A stretch of 64,000 nucleotides of DNA from Gemmatimonadota bacterium (GTDB lineage: Bacteria > Gemmatimonadota > Gemmatimonadetes > Longimicrobiales > Gaopeijiaceae): contig JAWKQO010000004.1 in assembly GCA_041390105.1 (NCBI GenBank), positions 310,001 to 374,000 on the forward strand, read 5' to 3'. Made by a program: the position numbers and the translations under genes. This document shows positions 35,960 through 43,540 of the stretch, piece after piece (position 1 is the first letter of the stretch; every line of letters begins with the position of its first letter). The notes under the pieces are model-generated. The model was given only the letters and a program-made list of their open reading frames with translations. It was not told the DNA's origin and ran no database searches.

Positions 35960-37141
35960 CTACCGGATCTCGACGGGAGCGACCAGCTCCAGCCGGTCCC
36001 AGCGAATGGTCAGCTCGCCCTTGCTGCCCCCGACCGTGAGGCCGATCTCCAGAACGTCCACCGGTTCGGCCAGAACCCGGTGCTGCAGGGTCACACGCCC
36101 CAGATCCTGGCTCTCGTCGTACTGGTTGCCGGGCTGCCCGGTCTGCCGGTTCAGCACGAGCTGCGAGCGAGCCTGGTCCGGAATGGTGAACAGCGTGTAG
36201 CGCCCCTTCGGCACGTCGAGATCACCGATGCGCAGGTCGCGGTCGGTCTCCAGGTGCGTGGCCAGGTTCGCACCGGTACGCCACACCTCGCCGTAGGGAA
36301 CCAGCCCACCCCAGATCACCCGGCCGCGACGGGCGGGAGTGCCGTAGTCGATGCGAACGGCCGCGCGCCCCGTGCGCACCACCGTCTCGGCCCTACCCGC
36401 CAGCGGCCCCAGGCCCCGGCCGGCCTCCTCCAGCGTCGCGAAATGATCCGCGAGCGAATCCAGCGCCACCCAGGGCTGCCGTTGGACCGTCAACCCCGTC
36501 GAGGCGGGCAGCGAGCTCAGTCCCCGAAGGCGACCGCGCGCGTCGATGCGGGCTGCTTGTCGCCCTCCGTCCGGCTGCAACACCTGGACGCTGTCGTCCG
36601 GCGTGCGCACGAAGGTCCACTCGGAGATTCCGTCCTCGGTGAGCACCCGGGTCACGACGGAATCCCCCTCGCCCCGCATCGCGGTCCGCAGCGCCAGGTC
36701 GAGCGGCCAGTACAGGTAGTCTTCCAGGCGAACGGCGCCCGCCGCTCCCGGCAGGGTCTCCCGTCCCACGGTCCCGTCCGAGTTGGACTCGATTCGGATG
36801 GAGTCGCCTTCGAAGGTCACGGTCTCGGTTCGCAGCGGAGGTCCGCCACGGGCCCCGGCGGGCCAGACCTGGACCTCCAGACGAGCAGGTTCGCCTCCCG
36901 CGCCTCGCTCCAGCACGTAGCGGCGGTACGTCGCCCGGGGGGTACGGATCACGGCCTCGGCCTCCACGCGTTCGGGGGTCGTCACGAAGCGCTCGACGGC
37001 GACCGTATCGACCCCCAGCGTGGTGACCAGCGCCGCGCTGTCCGGCCTTGCCTCCAAGGCGCCCCGGTCGCCCCCACAGGCCACACTTCCGACCACCGCG
37101 GCCGCCGCTGCTGCGGCCGCGGACACCCTGAACCGGTCCAT
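35960..37141 (-). CDS. DUF2911 domain lipoprotein
   Basis: This 393-residue exported lipoprotein begins with an Ala-rich signal ending in GSVAC. Residues about 30-240 are an uncharacterised beta-rich region. The C-terminal DUF2911 domain (about 250-390) shows the typical YGTPARRGRVIWGGLVPYGE followed by VWRTGAN, then VPKGRYTLFTIP. DUF2911 proteins are widespread in Bacteroidota and Gemmatimonadota with no known activity. The ATG of MDRFRVS starts the signal; upstream in-frame codons do not. It heads the tightly packed minus-strand unit that continues into the Fpg/Nei, amidase, amidohydrolase, ATPase and MFS genes. Confidence 0.88.
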   Translation of the reverse strand: MDRFRVSAAAAAAAAVVGSVACGGDRGALEARPDSAALVTTLGVDTVAVERFVTTPERVEAEAVIRTPRATYRRYVLERGAGGEPARLEVQVWPAGARGGPPLRTETVTFEGDSIRIESNSDGTVGRETLPGAAGAVRLEDYLYWPLDLALRTAMRGEGDSVVTRVLTEDGISEWTFVRTPDDSVQVLQPDGGRQAARIDARGRLRGLSSLPASTGLTVQRQPWVALDSLADHFATLEEAGRGLGPLAGRAETVVRTGRAAVRIDYGTPARRGRVIWGGLVPYGEVWRTGANLATHLETDRDLRIGDLDVPKGRYTLFTIPDQARSQLVLNRQTGQPGNQYDESQDLGRVTLQHRVLAEPVDVLEIGLTVGGSKGELTIRWDRLELVAPVEIR

Positions 37142-37438
37142 TCTGCCCCCTGCCTGACGACAATCCCCGCCGTGCACGGGTAGCACCCGCCGCCACGGAC
37201 GTCCAGCGGAAAGAGACCTCCGGAGGGCTGGATCGGTCACTCAGCAGCCCAACCGGCCCATCTCGGCGCGGATCGTGCTGGCATCTGGCCCGGGCGAAGC
37301 CGCGGCCGAGCCGGAGGGCGCCCGTGGGGCGGATCTGGCCTGGAACCGCGCCTCCCCCCATTATCCAAGGATACTGCGCTCCCCGGGGGACGCCCCGAGG
37401 CTGCGGGTTGTTGGACGACCGTCAGGAGCCATCCGACC
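37142..37438. other. divergent intergenic region between DUF2911 and DUF1552 genes
   Basis: About 297 bases separate two divergent starts. An AT-richer patch (CCATTATCCAAGGATACT near 37360) and an AGGAG ten bases before the DUF1552 ATG are visible. I could not place convincing -35/-10 pairs. Both promoters must lie here. Confidence 0.5.
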
Positions 37439-38848
37439 ATGCACTTCCTCACCGGCAAGCGACTCGAGCGCCGCACGTTCCTCAAAGGTGTAGGCGCCAC
37501 CATCTCGCTTCCCTTCCTCGACGCCATGGTGCCGGCGGGCCGACTGCGGGCGGCCACGCCCGCCGAGGTGGACAAGCTCCGCTTCGTGGGCATCGAGATG
37601 GTGCACGGCGCCGCAGGCTCGAACGAGTGGGGTGCGTCGCAGAACCTGTGGGCTCCGGCCGACGTCGGGCGTACTTTCGACCTGAGCCCGAGCGTGCTCA
37701 AGCCGCTCGAGCCGTTCCGCGACAAGCTGACCATCATCAGCAACACGGACGTCGAAGGCGCTGAGGCGCGTCGTCCCGAGGAGATCGGCGGCGACCACTT
37801 CCGCTCCAGCGCGGTCTTCCTCACACAAGCCCATCCCAAGCAGACCCAGGGATCGGATGTGTACGTGGGGACGTCGCTCGATCAGTTCTACGCGCAGCGC
37901 TACGGGCAGGACACGCCCATCCCCTCCATGCAGCTCTGCATCGAGAACGTGGATCAGGCGGGTGGGTGCGCGTACGGCTACGCCTGCGTCTACACGGACA
38001 CGGTGAGTTGGGCATCGGAGACCGAGCCCCTCCCCATGATTCGCGATCCTCGGGTGGTGTTCGACCAGCTCTTCGGGGCGGGCGGCACGCCGGAGCAGCG
38101 GGCGCGTCGGCGCCGTGAGCAGCGGAGCATCCTGGACTGGGTGGCCCGCGAGGTCGCGTCCATGAAGCGGCAGCTGGGAACCGCCGATCAGGTCCGCATG
38201 GACCGCTATCTCGACAACATCCGCGAGATCGAACGGCGCATCCAGCGCATCGAAGAGCGGAACTCCAGTGGTGAGGAGCGTGAGCTGATGGGCGCGCCCG
38301 CCGGCGTGCCGGACAACTTCGGCGAGCACGTACGCCTGATGTTCGACCTGCAGGCCGTGGCCTTCGCGTCCGACATCACCCGCGTCTTCACGTTCAAGCT
38401 GGGCCGGGACGGCTCCGGCCGTGTCTATCCCGACAGCGGCATCGACGCCGGCTTCCATCCGTCGTCGCACCACGGCGGGCAGGAGAAGCGGGTGCTCGAC
38501 TTCGCCAAGATCAACGAGTACCACGTCAGCATGGTGCCCTACTTCCTGGAGAAGCTGCAGGCCCTCGAGGAAGGGGACGGCACGCTGCTGGACAAGACAC
38601 TGGTGGTCTACGGATCGCCCATGGGCGACTCCAACCTGCACAACCACAAGCGCTGCCCGCTCTTCCTGGCGGGCGGAGCCAACGGCCGCCTGCCGATGGG
38701 CCAGCACATCAAGGCCCCCGACGGAACGCCCATGGCCAACGCCCTGCTTACCGTGGCCCACGCGATGGGCCTCGACGACATGGAGAGCTTCGGCGACAGC
38801 ACGGGCGCGCTGTCCTTCGGCACGCAGGACGCCGTGGGGATGCCGTAA
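37439..38848 (+). CDS. DUF1552 domain protein, Tat-type export signal (orphan copy)
   Basis: This 469-residue protein belongs to the DUF1552 family. The N-terminus MHFLTGKRLERRTFLKGVG has a twin-arginine pair (R11-R12) followed by a moderately hydrophobic stretch, so Tat export after folding is likely, which in turn suggests a bound cofactor. Conserved segments shared with the second copy at 46011-47438 include GIEMVHGAAG, GGDHFRSSAVFLTQ, GGCAYGYACVYTDT, SHHGG and YGSPMGDSNLHNHKRCP. His/Asp/Cys-rich motifs of this kind could bind metal, but no activity is known. Unlike the other copy it has no DUF1592 or ankyrin partner beside it. A strong terminator follows. Confidence 0.92.
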   Translation: MHFLTGKRLERRTFLKGVGATISLPFLDAMVPAGRLRAATPAEVDKLRFVGIEMVHGAAGSNEWGASQNLWAPADVGRTFDLSPSVLKPLEPFRDKLTIISNTDVEGAEARRPEEIGGDHFRSSAVFLTQAHPKQTQGSDVYVGTSLDQFYAQRYGQDTPIPSMQLCIENVDQAGGCAYGYACVYTDTVSWASETEPLPMIRDPRVVFDQLFGAGGTPEQRARRRREQRSILDWVAREVASMKRQLGTADQVRMDRYLDNIREIERRIQRIEERNSSGEERELMGAPAGVPDNFGEHVRLMFDLQAVAFASDITRVFTFKLGRDGSGRVYPDSGIDAGFHPSSHHGGQEKRVLDFAKINEYHVSMVPYFLEKLQALEEGDGTLLDKTLVVYGSPMGDSNLHNHKRCPLFLAGGANGRLPMGQHIKAPDGTPMANALLTVAHAMGLDDMESFGDSTGALSFGTQDAVGMP

Positions 38849-39236
38849 GGGCGATCGGCACTTCGGCGAGAAACTCTACGGGGGCGGCAGGGTCATCCTG
38901 CCGCCCCCGCTTTCGTTTCAGGGAGTGTGCGCGCTTCCGGCAGAAGGGCTCTCCCCCCTGCCGCCGCTGACTCCTCGCTCCCTACCGCAATCCGCCCGCA
39001 ACCGTCGTGTTGAACTGGTAGAGTCTGGATCCGCACGGATACGCGGGTACACCTATGGACGAAGACGGCGCCGCCATGGCCGGTCCGGCCACGGGCGCCC
39101 ACACCAGGGAGATGAGGATTGGGTAGGTTAGCCGCATACCCCCCCCCCTTTGGCAATGTCTGGATGGGACAGGTTTCGGGACCCCGCAGCTTGGGCGCCC
39201 TACAATCAGTATCGGTGCAAGGGCTGGACCGTTCCC
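38849..39236. other. non-coding spacer between DUF1552 and DUF222/HNH genes
   Basis: Apart from the terminator at 38879-38920 I see no gene here. The stretch contains a run of ten C at 39139-39148 and an AT-richer patch near 39205. Open frames on both strands lack family similarity and recognisable ribosome-binding sites. Confidence 0.55.
38879..38920 (+). terminator. strong rho-independent terminator after the orphan DUF1552 gene
   Basis: A perfect 13-base-pair GC-rich stem (CGGGGGCGGCAGG at 38879-38891, CCTGCCGCCCCCG at 38897-38909) with a 5-base loop is followed by CTTTCGTTTCA. It begins 30 bases after the DUF1552 stop codon and is the best terminator in the window. Confidence 0.85.
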
Positions 39237-40709
39237 TCAAGGGGTCTCGGCGGGACGCTCCCACAGTTCGGATGCGACCGATCGGATCCCGGGACGCTCC
39301 CACGGTTCGGAGGCGACCGACCGGATCCCAAGCCTCTCCACCACCAGCGCCACCTCCTTCCGTGTGCGTCGCTTCAGTGGCGGCACGTTGGGAAGCACCC
39401 GTCCGGTAGGGCCGTAGAACGTCGCTCGACCGTCCGAGGTTAGCTCGACACGGTACCCGACCTCGTGCAGCATGCGGTGATGCTGCCGGCAGGTCAGGAT
39501 CAGGTTGTGGAGCGCCGTGTGACCCCCATCGGCCCAGTGTTGGATGTGATGTGCGTCCGTGAACCGCCTCCCGCAGCCGGGGAACCGACAGCCTCGGTCG
39601 CGGGCCTCGAGCGCACGCCGGATCGCCGGCGGGATCGTGCGGGTCTTGCGGCCCACGTCGAGCACGCGGCCGTTTGCGTTCCTCGCGATCCGTACCAAGC
39701 TGGCGTCGCAGGACAGACGCCGTGACGTTGCCGCGGCAACGCGAGTGCCGTCCTCCAGCTCCGACATCCCGGGCTCCGCGTCTGCCGCGAGCGTGTCCGC
39801 CTCCACATGCAGGACCACCTGGTAGCGCTCCGCCCGTGCGGCGCTCACCGGAGCGTCCGGACCGCCCCCCTCCTGATCCAGCCCCGCGGCCAGCGCCCGC
39901 TCGGCAAGCAGCCCGATCGCGTCCGCACGCCTCTGTTCCGGCTTGAGTTCGTCGGAGCCCTCGACCTCCGGGCCCTTCCAGAACAACGCCTGGCTCGCGG
40001 CCTCCAGCGCGCGCTGCAGCAGTGCGCCCACCTCGGGATCCAAGCGGCCCTTCACCACGTACATGCCGTCCTCATCCGGGAAGACCGAGAGCGACCGGCT
40101 CTGGTGGCGCAGCCGCTCTCGTTCCTGCTCGTCCACCCGGTTGTGGCGCTTCCAGCCGCGGACCACCCGTTCAAGCTGGTGGGCCGTGGACGTGAGCGCG
40201 ATCTCCAGCAGGTCGATCTCGTTGTCGGCGTCTGCCACGCGGGTGAGGGCCCGCACCTTGGAGAACGACAGATCGCCCTGCTGCAGAGCGGAGCTGATCT
40301 GAGGCAAGGCGGTGAGCGCGCGGGCGGCGCGCACTTTCTCACGGGCCGAGCCCAGATCGATGCCCGTGCGCCAGGCCAGCCAGTGCGCGCAGGTGATGTG
40401 GCCGGACAGCTCCCGGCCGCGGCGTCGGTCGAACTCGGCGATCAGCGTGAGCTGACGATGGGTGGCCGAGCTGATCTCTGCGGCGAGCGATGCGATCTCG
40501 TCGCTGAGGTCTTCGAGTGCATCCAGTTCGGAGGTGGAGAGCTCGAAGGGCGAGGAAGGCGATTCTCCTCGGTGGGGGGAGGACGGGGGAGCGGGGACGG
40601 AGGCTGAGTGCGGAGCGACGGACGGAGCCGACGCAGGCGAAGACCTCAACGCGGCGGCGGAGGTGGCGCCAGAACCAGACGGGGAGACAGACGCAGGAGC
40701 GAAACCCAT
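39237..40709 (-). CDS. DUF222/HNH endonuclease family protein (13E12-type)
   Basis: This 490-residue protein has the DUF222-HNH architecture. A Ser/Pro/Ala-rich N-terminal 60 residues is followed by the helical DUF222 region (about 65-300, with HWLAWRTGIDLGSAREKVR). The HNH nuclease domain has CRFPGCGRRFTDAHHIQHW and HNLILTCRQHHRMLHE, with the zinc Cys pair and the catalytic His doublet intact. Such proteins occur in many copies in some actinobacterial and other high-GC genomes; their role is not established and mobility has been suspected. The C-terminus ends in a 13-residue tandem repeat (GIRSVASEPWERP, GIRSVASELWERP) encoded by a 39-base direct duplication. The ATG of MGFAPAS was chosen; the upstream extension has no similarity. 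Confidence 0.9.
   Translation of the reverse strand: MGFAPASVSPSGSGATSAAALRSSPASAPSVAPHSASVPAPPSSPHRGESPSSPFELSTSELDALEDLSDEIASLAAEISSATHRQLTLIAEFDRRRGRELSGHITCAHWLAWRTGIDLGSAREKVRAARALTALPQISSALQQGDLSFSKVRALTRVADADNEIDLLEIALTSTAHQLERVVRGWKRHNRVDEQERERLRHQSRSLSVFPDEDGMYVVKGRLDPEVGALLQRALEAASQALFWKGPEVEGSDELKPEQRRADAIGLLAERALAAGLDQEGGGPDAPVSAARAERYQVVLHVEADTLAADAEPGMSELEDGTRVAAATSRRLSCDASLVRIARNANGRVLDVGRKTRTIPPAIRRALEARDRGCRFPGCGRRFTDAHHIQHWADGGHTALHNLILTCRQHHRMLHEVGYRVELTSDGRATFYGPTGRVLPNVPPLKRRTRKEVALVVERLGIRSVASEPWERPGIRSVASELWERPAETP
39251..39328 (-). repeat. 39-base in-frame tandem duplication at the 3' end of the DUF222/HNH gene
   Basis: Two adjacent 39-base units (39251-39289 and 39290-39328) differ at only three positions. 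Each encodes 13 residues of the form GIRSVASE(P/L)WERP. The unit is a multiple of three, so the frame is kept. It looks like a recent slippage or recombination event. Confidence 0.85.
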
Positions 40710-41269
40710 GATGAAACACCTGTGAAGCCGGGGGAGACGACACGCCGCGCGACCGGCGATCGTCAAAGATACGAGGGGGTTGCGCGGCCTCTCAGGCGGC
40801 CGCAGGAGGCAGAAACGCGAGGCAGGAGGAACTGGAAGAGTGCGACAGGCGGTGGGACTCCGCAGGGCGGTCGGGACCACTGCTCAACAACGCGAATGAA
40901 GCGCCCCCCGGTCACCCCAATCGCGCACGCCCCAAAGTCGTCCATAGCAGAATGGGACCGGAGTCCGGGCTGGTCAGGCGAGCGCGGGTCGTCCGTGCGA
41001 GGGAGGCTCGGCATGGCGGCGCAGGTCAGCCACGCCAGTGCGCTATGGCCGGGAAATGCCGATCTGCCACGCCAGTGCGCTATGGCCGGGAAATGCCGAT
41101 CAGCCACGCCAGTGCGCGATAGCCGGGAAATGCCGATCAGCCTCGCCAGCACGCGGTAGCCACGCGAGCGCCGCTCACCGTGCGAGTGCGGACCCAGCTG
41201 CGTAGGCAAGGTTCACCCGCTGCAACCCGGGCCCCGTACGAGCGCGCGGTCAACGGTCGGCACCGCCCC
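40710..41269. other. 560-base spacer between DUF222/HNH and hydrolase genes
   Basis: This stretch lies upstream of the DUF222/HNH start and downstream of the alpha/beta hydrolase gene. It holds the 37-base tandem repeat array at 41027-41160. No open frame here has family similarity, and the repeat unit is not a multiple of three, which argues against coding. Confidence 0.6.
41027..41160. repeat. 37-base tandem repeat array, about 3.6 units
   Basis: Units at 41027-41063, 41064-41100 and 41101-41137 are nearly identical, with core CACGCCAGTGCG and CCGGGAAATGCCGAT. A decayed fourth unit runs to 41160. Each unit contains GCCA ... TGGC, able to form a short stem. Head-to-tail copies without spacers exclude a CRISPR array. 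Function unknown. Confidence 0.85.
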
Positions 41270-42253
41270 TCAACCCTGTGGAGCGCCCACGAACTCCACG
41301 ATCTCCTCCACCAATCGCATGGTGGTCCCGGGCGACAGAGCGTCCCCCGCCAGCACGTGATGCGCCGGATCCCCACTGTCGTCCACGACCACCTCACGCC
41401 GCATCGGTGACCCCAAGCGCGCGAACATATCCTGCATGGCCGGAACCGACACCACCTGATCGTCTGAGCTGTGCACCACGAGAACCGGCACGCGGACGCG
41501 CTCCAGAGGCAACGCGCGGACGAAGTCCACCAGCGCCATCATCGGCAACAACACACGGCTCGGATACCGCGTGGTCCAGTAGCGCGCCTGCGCCTCGTTC
41601 ACGGGCTCCCACTCCCGCTCCCCACCCACCACCGCCCGCAGGATCACATTCCCCCAGGGCCAGAGCAGCAGCTCCGCCGCGGGATCGGCAGGCGCCAGAT
41701 TGGGAGAGATCAGCACCAGCGCGTCGATCCGCTCCGACCATTCCGGTCGGGACGCCGCCCAGAGCGCCAGCGTTGCGCCGGTGGACGTGCCGATCAACAC
41801 CACCCGCCGGCCCAGCCGCTCCGCCACCGCCATGGCCTCCCCCACGTCGTCCAGCCAGTCACCAGCCTCGACCTGCGCCATCGCTTCGCCCGGCCGGCCA
41901 TGCCCGGCCAACCGCGCATAGAACAGGTTGGCGTCCAGCCGGGCAGCCACCGAGTCGGCGAGCGGGCGCGTCTCCTGCCGCGTCGCCGAGAACCCGTGCA
42001 GGTAGAGCACCACGCGCTCCGTGGGCGCCGGGGCTTCCGGATGCGCCCACACCACCGTCTTGGTGGCGTGTGGGTAGACGTCTCCCAGCGCGGACTCCCT
42101 GGCCGCCAACCAGTCGTTCAACTCGACGAGCTCCGCCGGCACGCCGTGCGAGGCAGCCGTCGGCACCGATTCCGGCTCGCGCACGCGGGCCCGTGGACCC
42201 AGCCCTACCAGCGCCGCCACCCCAGCGGCGCCCGCGATCAGCGGACGGCGCAT
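41270..42253 (-). CDS. alpha/beta hydrolase (serine aminopeptidase S33-like lipase/esterase)
   Basis: This 327-residue alpha/beta hydrolase has an N-terminal hydrophobic segment (LIAGAAGVAALVGLG) that should act as a signal or anchor. The oxyanion-loop HGFSATRQET follows VVLYL. The nucleophile elbow is GTSTGA, the acid Asp is in VVHSSDDQVVS and the catalytic His in DPAHHVLAGD. The layout resembles monoacylglycerol lipase or S33 peptidase-like enzymes; substrate unknown. The upstream creatininase-like gene ends 16 bases before this start on the same strand, so the two form a likely operon. Confidence 0.9.
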   Translation of the reverse strand: MRRPLIAGAAGVAALVGLGPRARVREPESVPTAASHGVPAELVELNDWLAARESALGDVYPHATKTVVWAHPEAPAPTERVVLYLHGFSATRQETRPLADSVAARLDANLFYARLAGHGRPGEAMAQVEAGDWLDDVGEAMAVAERLGRRVVLIGTSTGATLALWAASRPEWSERIDALVLISPNLAPADPAAELLLWPWGNVILRAVVGGEREWEPVNEAQARYWTTRYPSRVLLPMMALVDFVRALPLERVRVPVLVVHSSDDQVVSVPAMQDMFARLGSPMRREVVVDDSGDPAHHVLAGDALSPGTTMRLVEEIVEFVGAPQG

Positions 42254-42268
42254 GGCATGATCGCTTGG

Positions 42269-43132
42269 CTAGCCTCCGATGGCGGCGCGGATGGCCTTCA
42301 CCGTCTCATCCACCCTGAACTGCATCAGCCGCTGACCGATCTCGATGGTCTTTTCCTGGGGCTCGATGCTCAGGCCGTTGATCGTGGCCTTTCCTGCCCG
42401 TACGCGTTCGTCGTAGCGGACGGTGGTGGGGTCGGTGATCATCATCAACGATGTGATGACGTAGTCGTCATGGATGCCGTCGCTGGTCGGCTCCTTGATG
42501 CCCAACTCCTTCTCCATCCACGTGAAGACGTCGGCATAGCGGTAGAACTCGGGAATAAAGTGGGAGACCGGCTTGCCCCAACGCGCGTTCTGGGCCTCCG
42601 CCACCGCCTTCATGCCCGTCTGATTCCCGCCGCTGTCGCCGATGTAGATGATGTGCTCGAAGCCGTGGGCCTTCAGACTGCTGCCGATGTCGTCCAACAT
42701 GCGCTCGAACGTCTCTTCGCGGAGGCTGATCGTGCCGGGATAGCGCATGTGTCCGCTGGGCTGGTCGATGTCTCCCTCGGGCACGTACTTCACGATGGGC
42801 GCGCACAGCGCGTTGCCCAGGGACTCGGCGATTCCCTCACAGGCGCCCTGCAGCACGTAATTGTGCTTGCCCAGCGCCAGGTAGGGGCCGTTCTGCTCGA
42901 TCCCACCCGTGGCGATGATCACGGTGTTCACGCCGGCCGCCATGGCGTCACGCACCTCCATCCAGGTCAGCTCCTCCAGCCAGACCGAGCGGTGGGCCTC
43001 GATGGGCCGGGGGGCGCGCATCTCCTCCTGGAGCTGGCGGGCGAGATCGGCGGCGGGCTGTTGCGCTGACGCAACAGTCGGGGCAGCGACCGTGACGGCG
43101 AAAGCGGCGGCAAGCAGGGATCGAACGGACAT
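42269..43132 (-). CDS. creatininase-family protein, exported, with altered metal ligands
   Basis: This 287-residue protein has a cleavable signal peptide (MSVRSLLAAAFAVTVAAPTVASAQ) and a creatininase/creatinine amidohydrolase fold. The region corresponding to the canonical EQHGPHLPL...D reads GGIEQNGPYLALGKHNY: Glu is kept but the His and Asp ligands become Asn and His. The canonical NGHGGN reads GDSGGN, which loses another His ligand. The binuclear metal site is therefore changed, and ordinary creatininase activity is unlikely. It may be an exported variant with a different metal arrangement or a binding protein. It is transcribed with the alpha/beta hydrolase gene and diverges from the DUF1592 operon. 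Confidence 0.85.
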   Translation of the reverse strand: MSVRSLLAAAFAVTVAAPTVASAQQPAADLARQLQEEMRAPRPIEAHRSVWLEELTWMEVRDAMAAGVNTVIIATGGIEQNGPYLALGKHNYVLQGACEGIAESLGNALCAPIVKYVPEGDIDQPSGHMRYPGTISLREETFERMLDDIGSSLKAHGFEHIIYIGDSGGNQTGMKAVAEAQNARWGKPVSHFIPEFYRYADVFTWMEKELGIKEPTSDGIHDDYVITSLMMITDPTTVRYDERVRAGKATINGLSIEPQEKTIEIGQRLMQFRVDETVKAIRAAIGG

Positions 43133-43540
43133 GATCGGCGCTCCTGGACCAGGGCGATGGACCCCCCGGGCGAGCCCGTTCGCCCCCCGGTGGAACGGGC
43201 CTACCTTAGCCGTCGCCAGTGTCAGCCACCAGCACCGGCAGCCCCTTCCCGGCCCACCCGGCCGAGAGGAGGTCTCGGGTGAACGGGGGTCGAGCGAGGC
43301 ACTCGGCCTCCGGGACCGCCCCCGTGGCCGAACCCCGAGGTCCGCCCGAGGGGCCCCGGCCGCGCTCCGGCGAAGCCTCCGGCACCGGTCCTGCTGGAAG
43401 CCCCCCAACTGGCTTGACCCGCCCAAAACCCATATTCTCAAAGGGTCTTAGCCCGTCATACCGACCCCTTCCGGCCACCCATCCGGGGCCCGGACGAGGT
43501 CGCCGTGCGCCAGCTCGATCTGGCACTCCGTGAGGAGCGA
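43133..43540. other. divergent control region between creatininase-like and DUF1592 genes
   Basis: This 408-base stretch separates two divergent starts and must hold promoters for the alpha/beta hydrolase unit and the DUF1592 operon. An AT-richer patch CCCAAAACCCATATTCTCAAAG (43422-43443 region) stands out. A TTGACC lies at 43414, but the spacing to TATTCT is only 13 bases. No gene is seen. GAGGAG precedes the ATG at 43541 by five bases or so. Confidence 0.5.

Noticed and set aside
38893..39303. 136-codon minus-strand open frame in the spacer before the DUF222/HNH gene
   Set aside because: It overlaps the terminator and the 3' end of the HNH gene, and the translation shows no similarity or signal.
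41027..41160. CRISPR array
   Set aside because: Units follow each other directly without unique spacers and there are no cas genes.
40763..41209. 148-codon minus-strand open frame through the 37-base repeats
   Set aside because: The repeat length changes the frame from unit to unit, and no family similarity is visible.
43414..43438. TTGACC and TATTCT as a sigma-70-type promoter
   Set aside because: The spacer is only 13 bases, too short for a normal promoter; kept only as an AT-rich patch in the control region.
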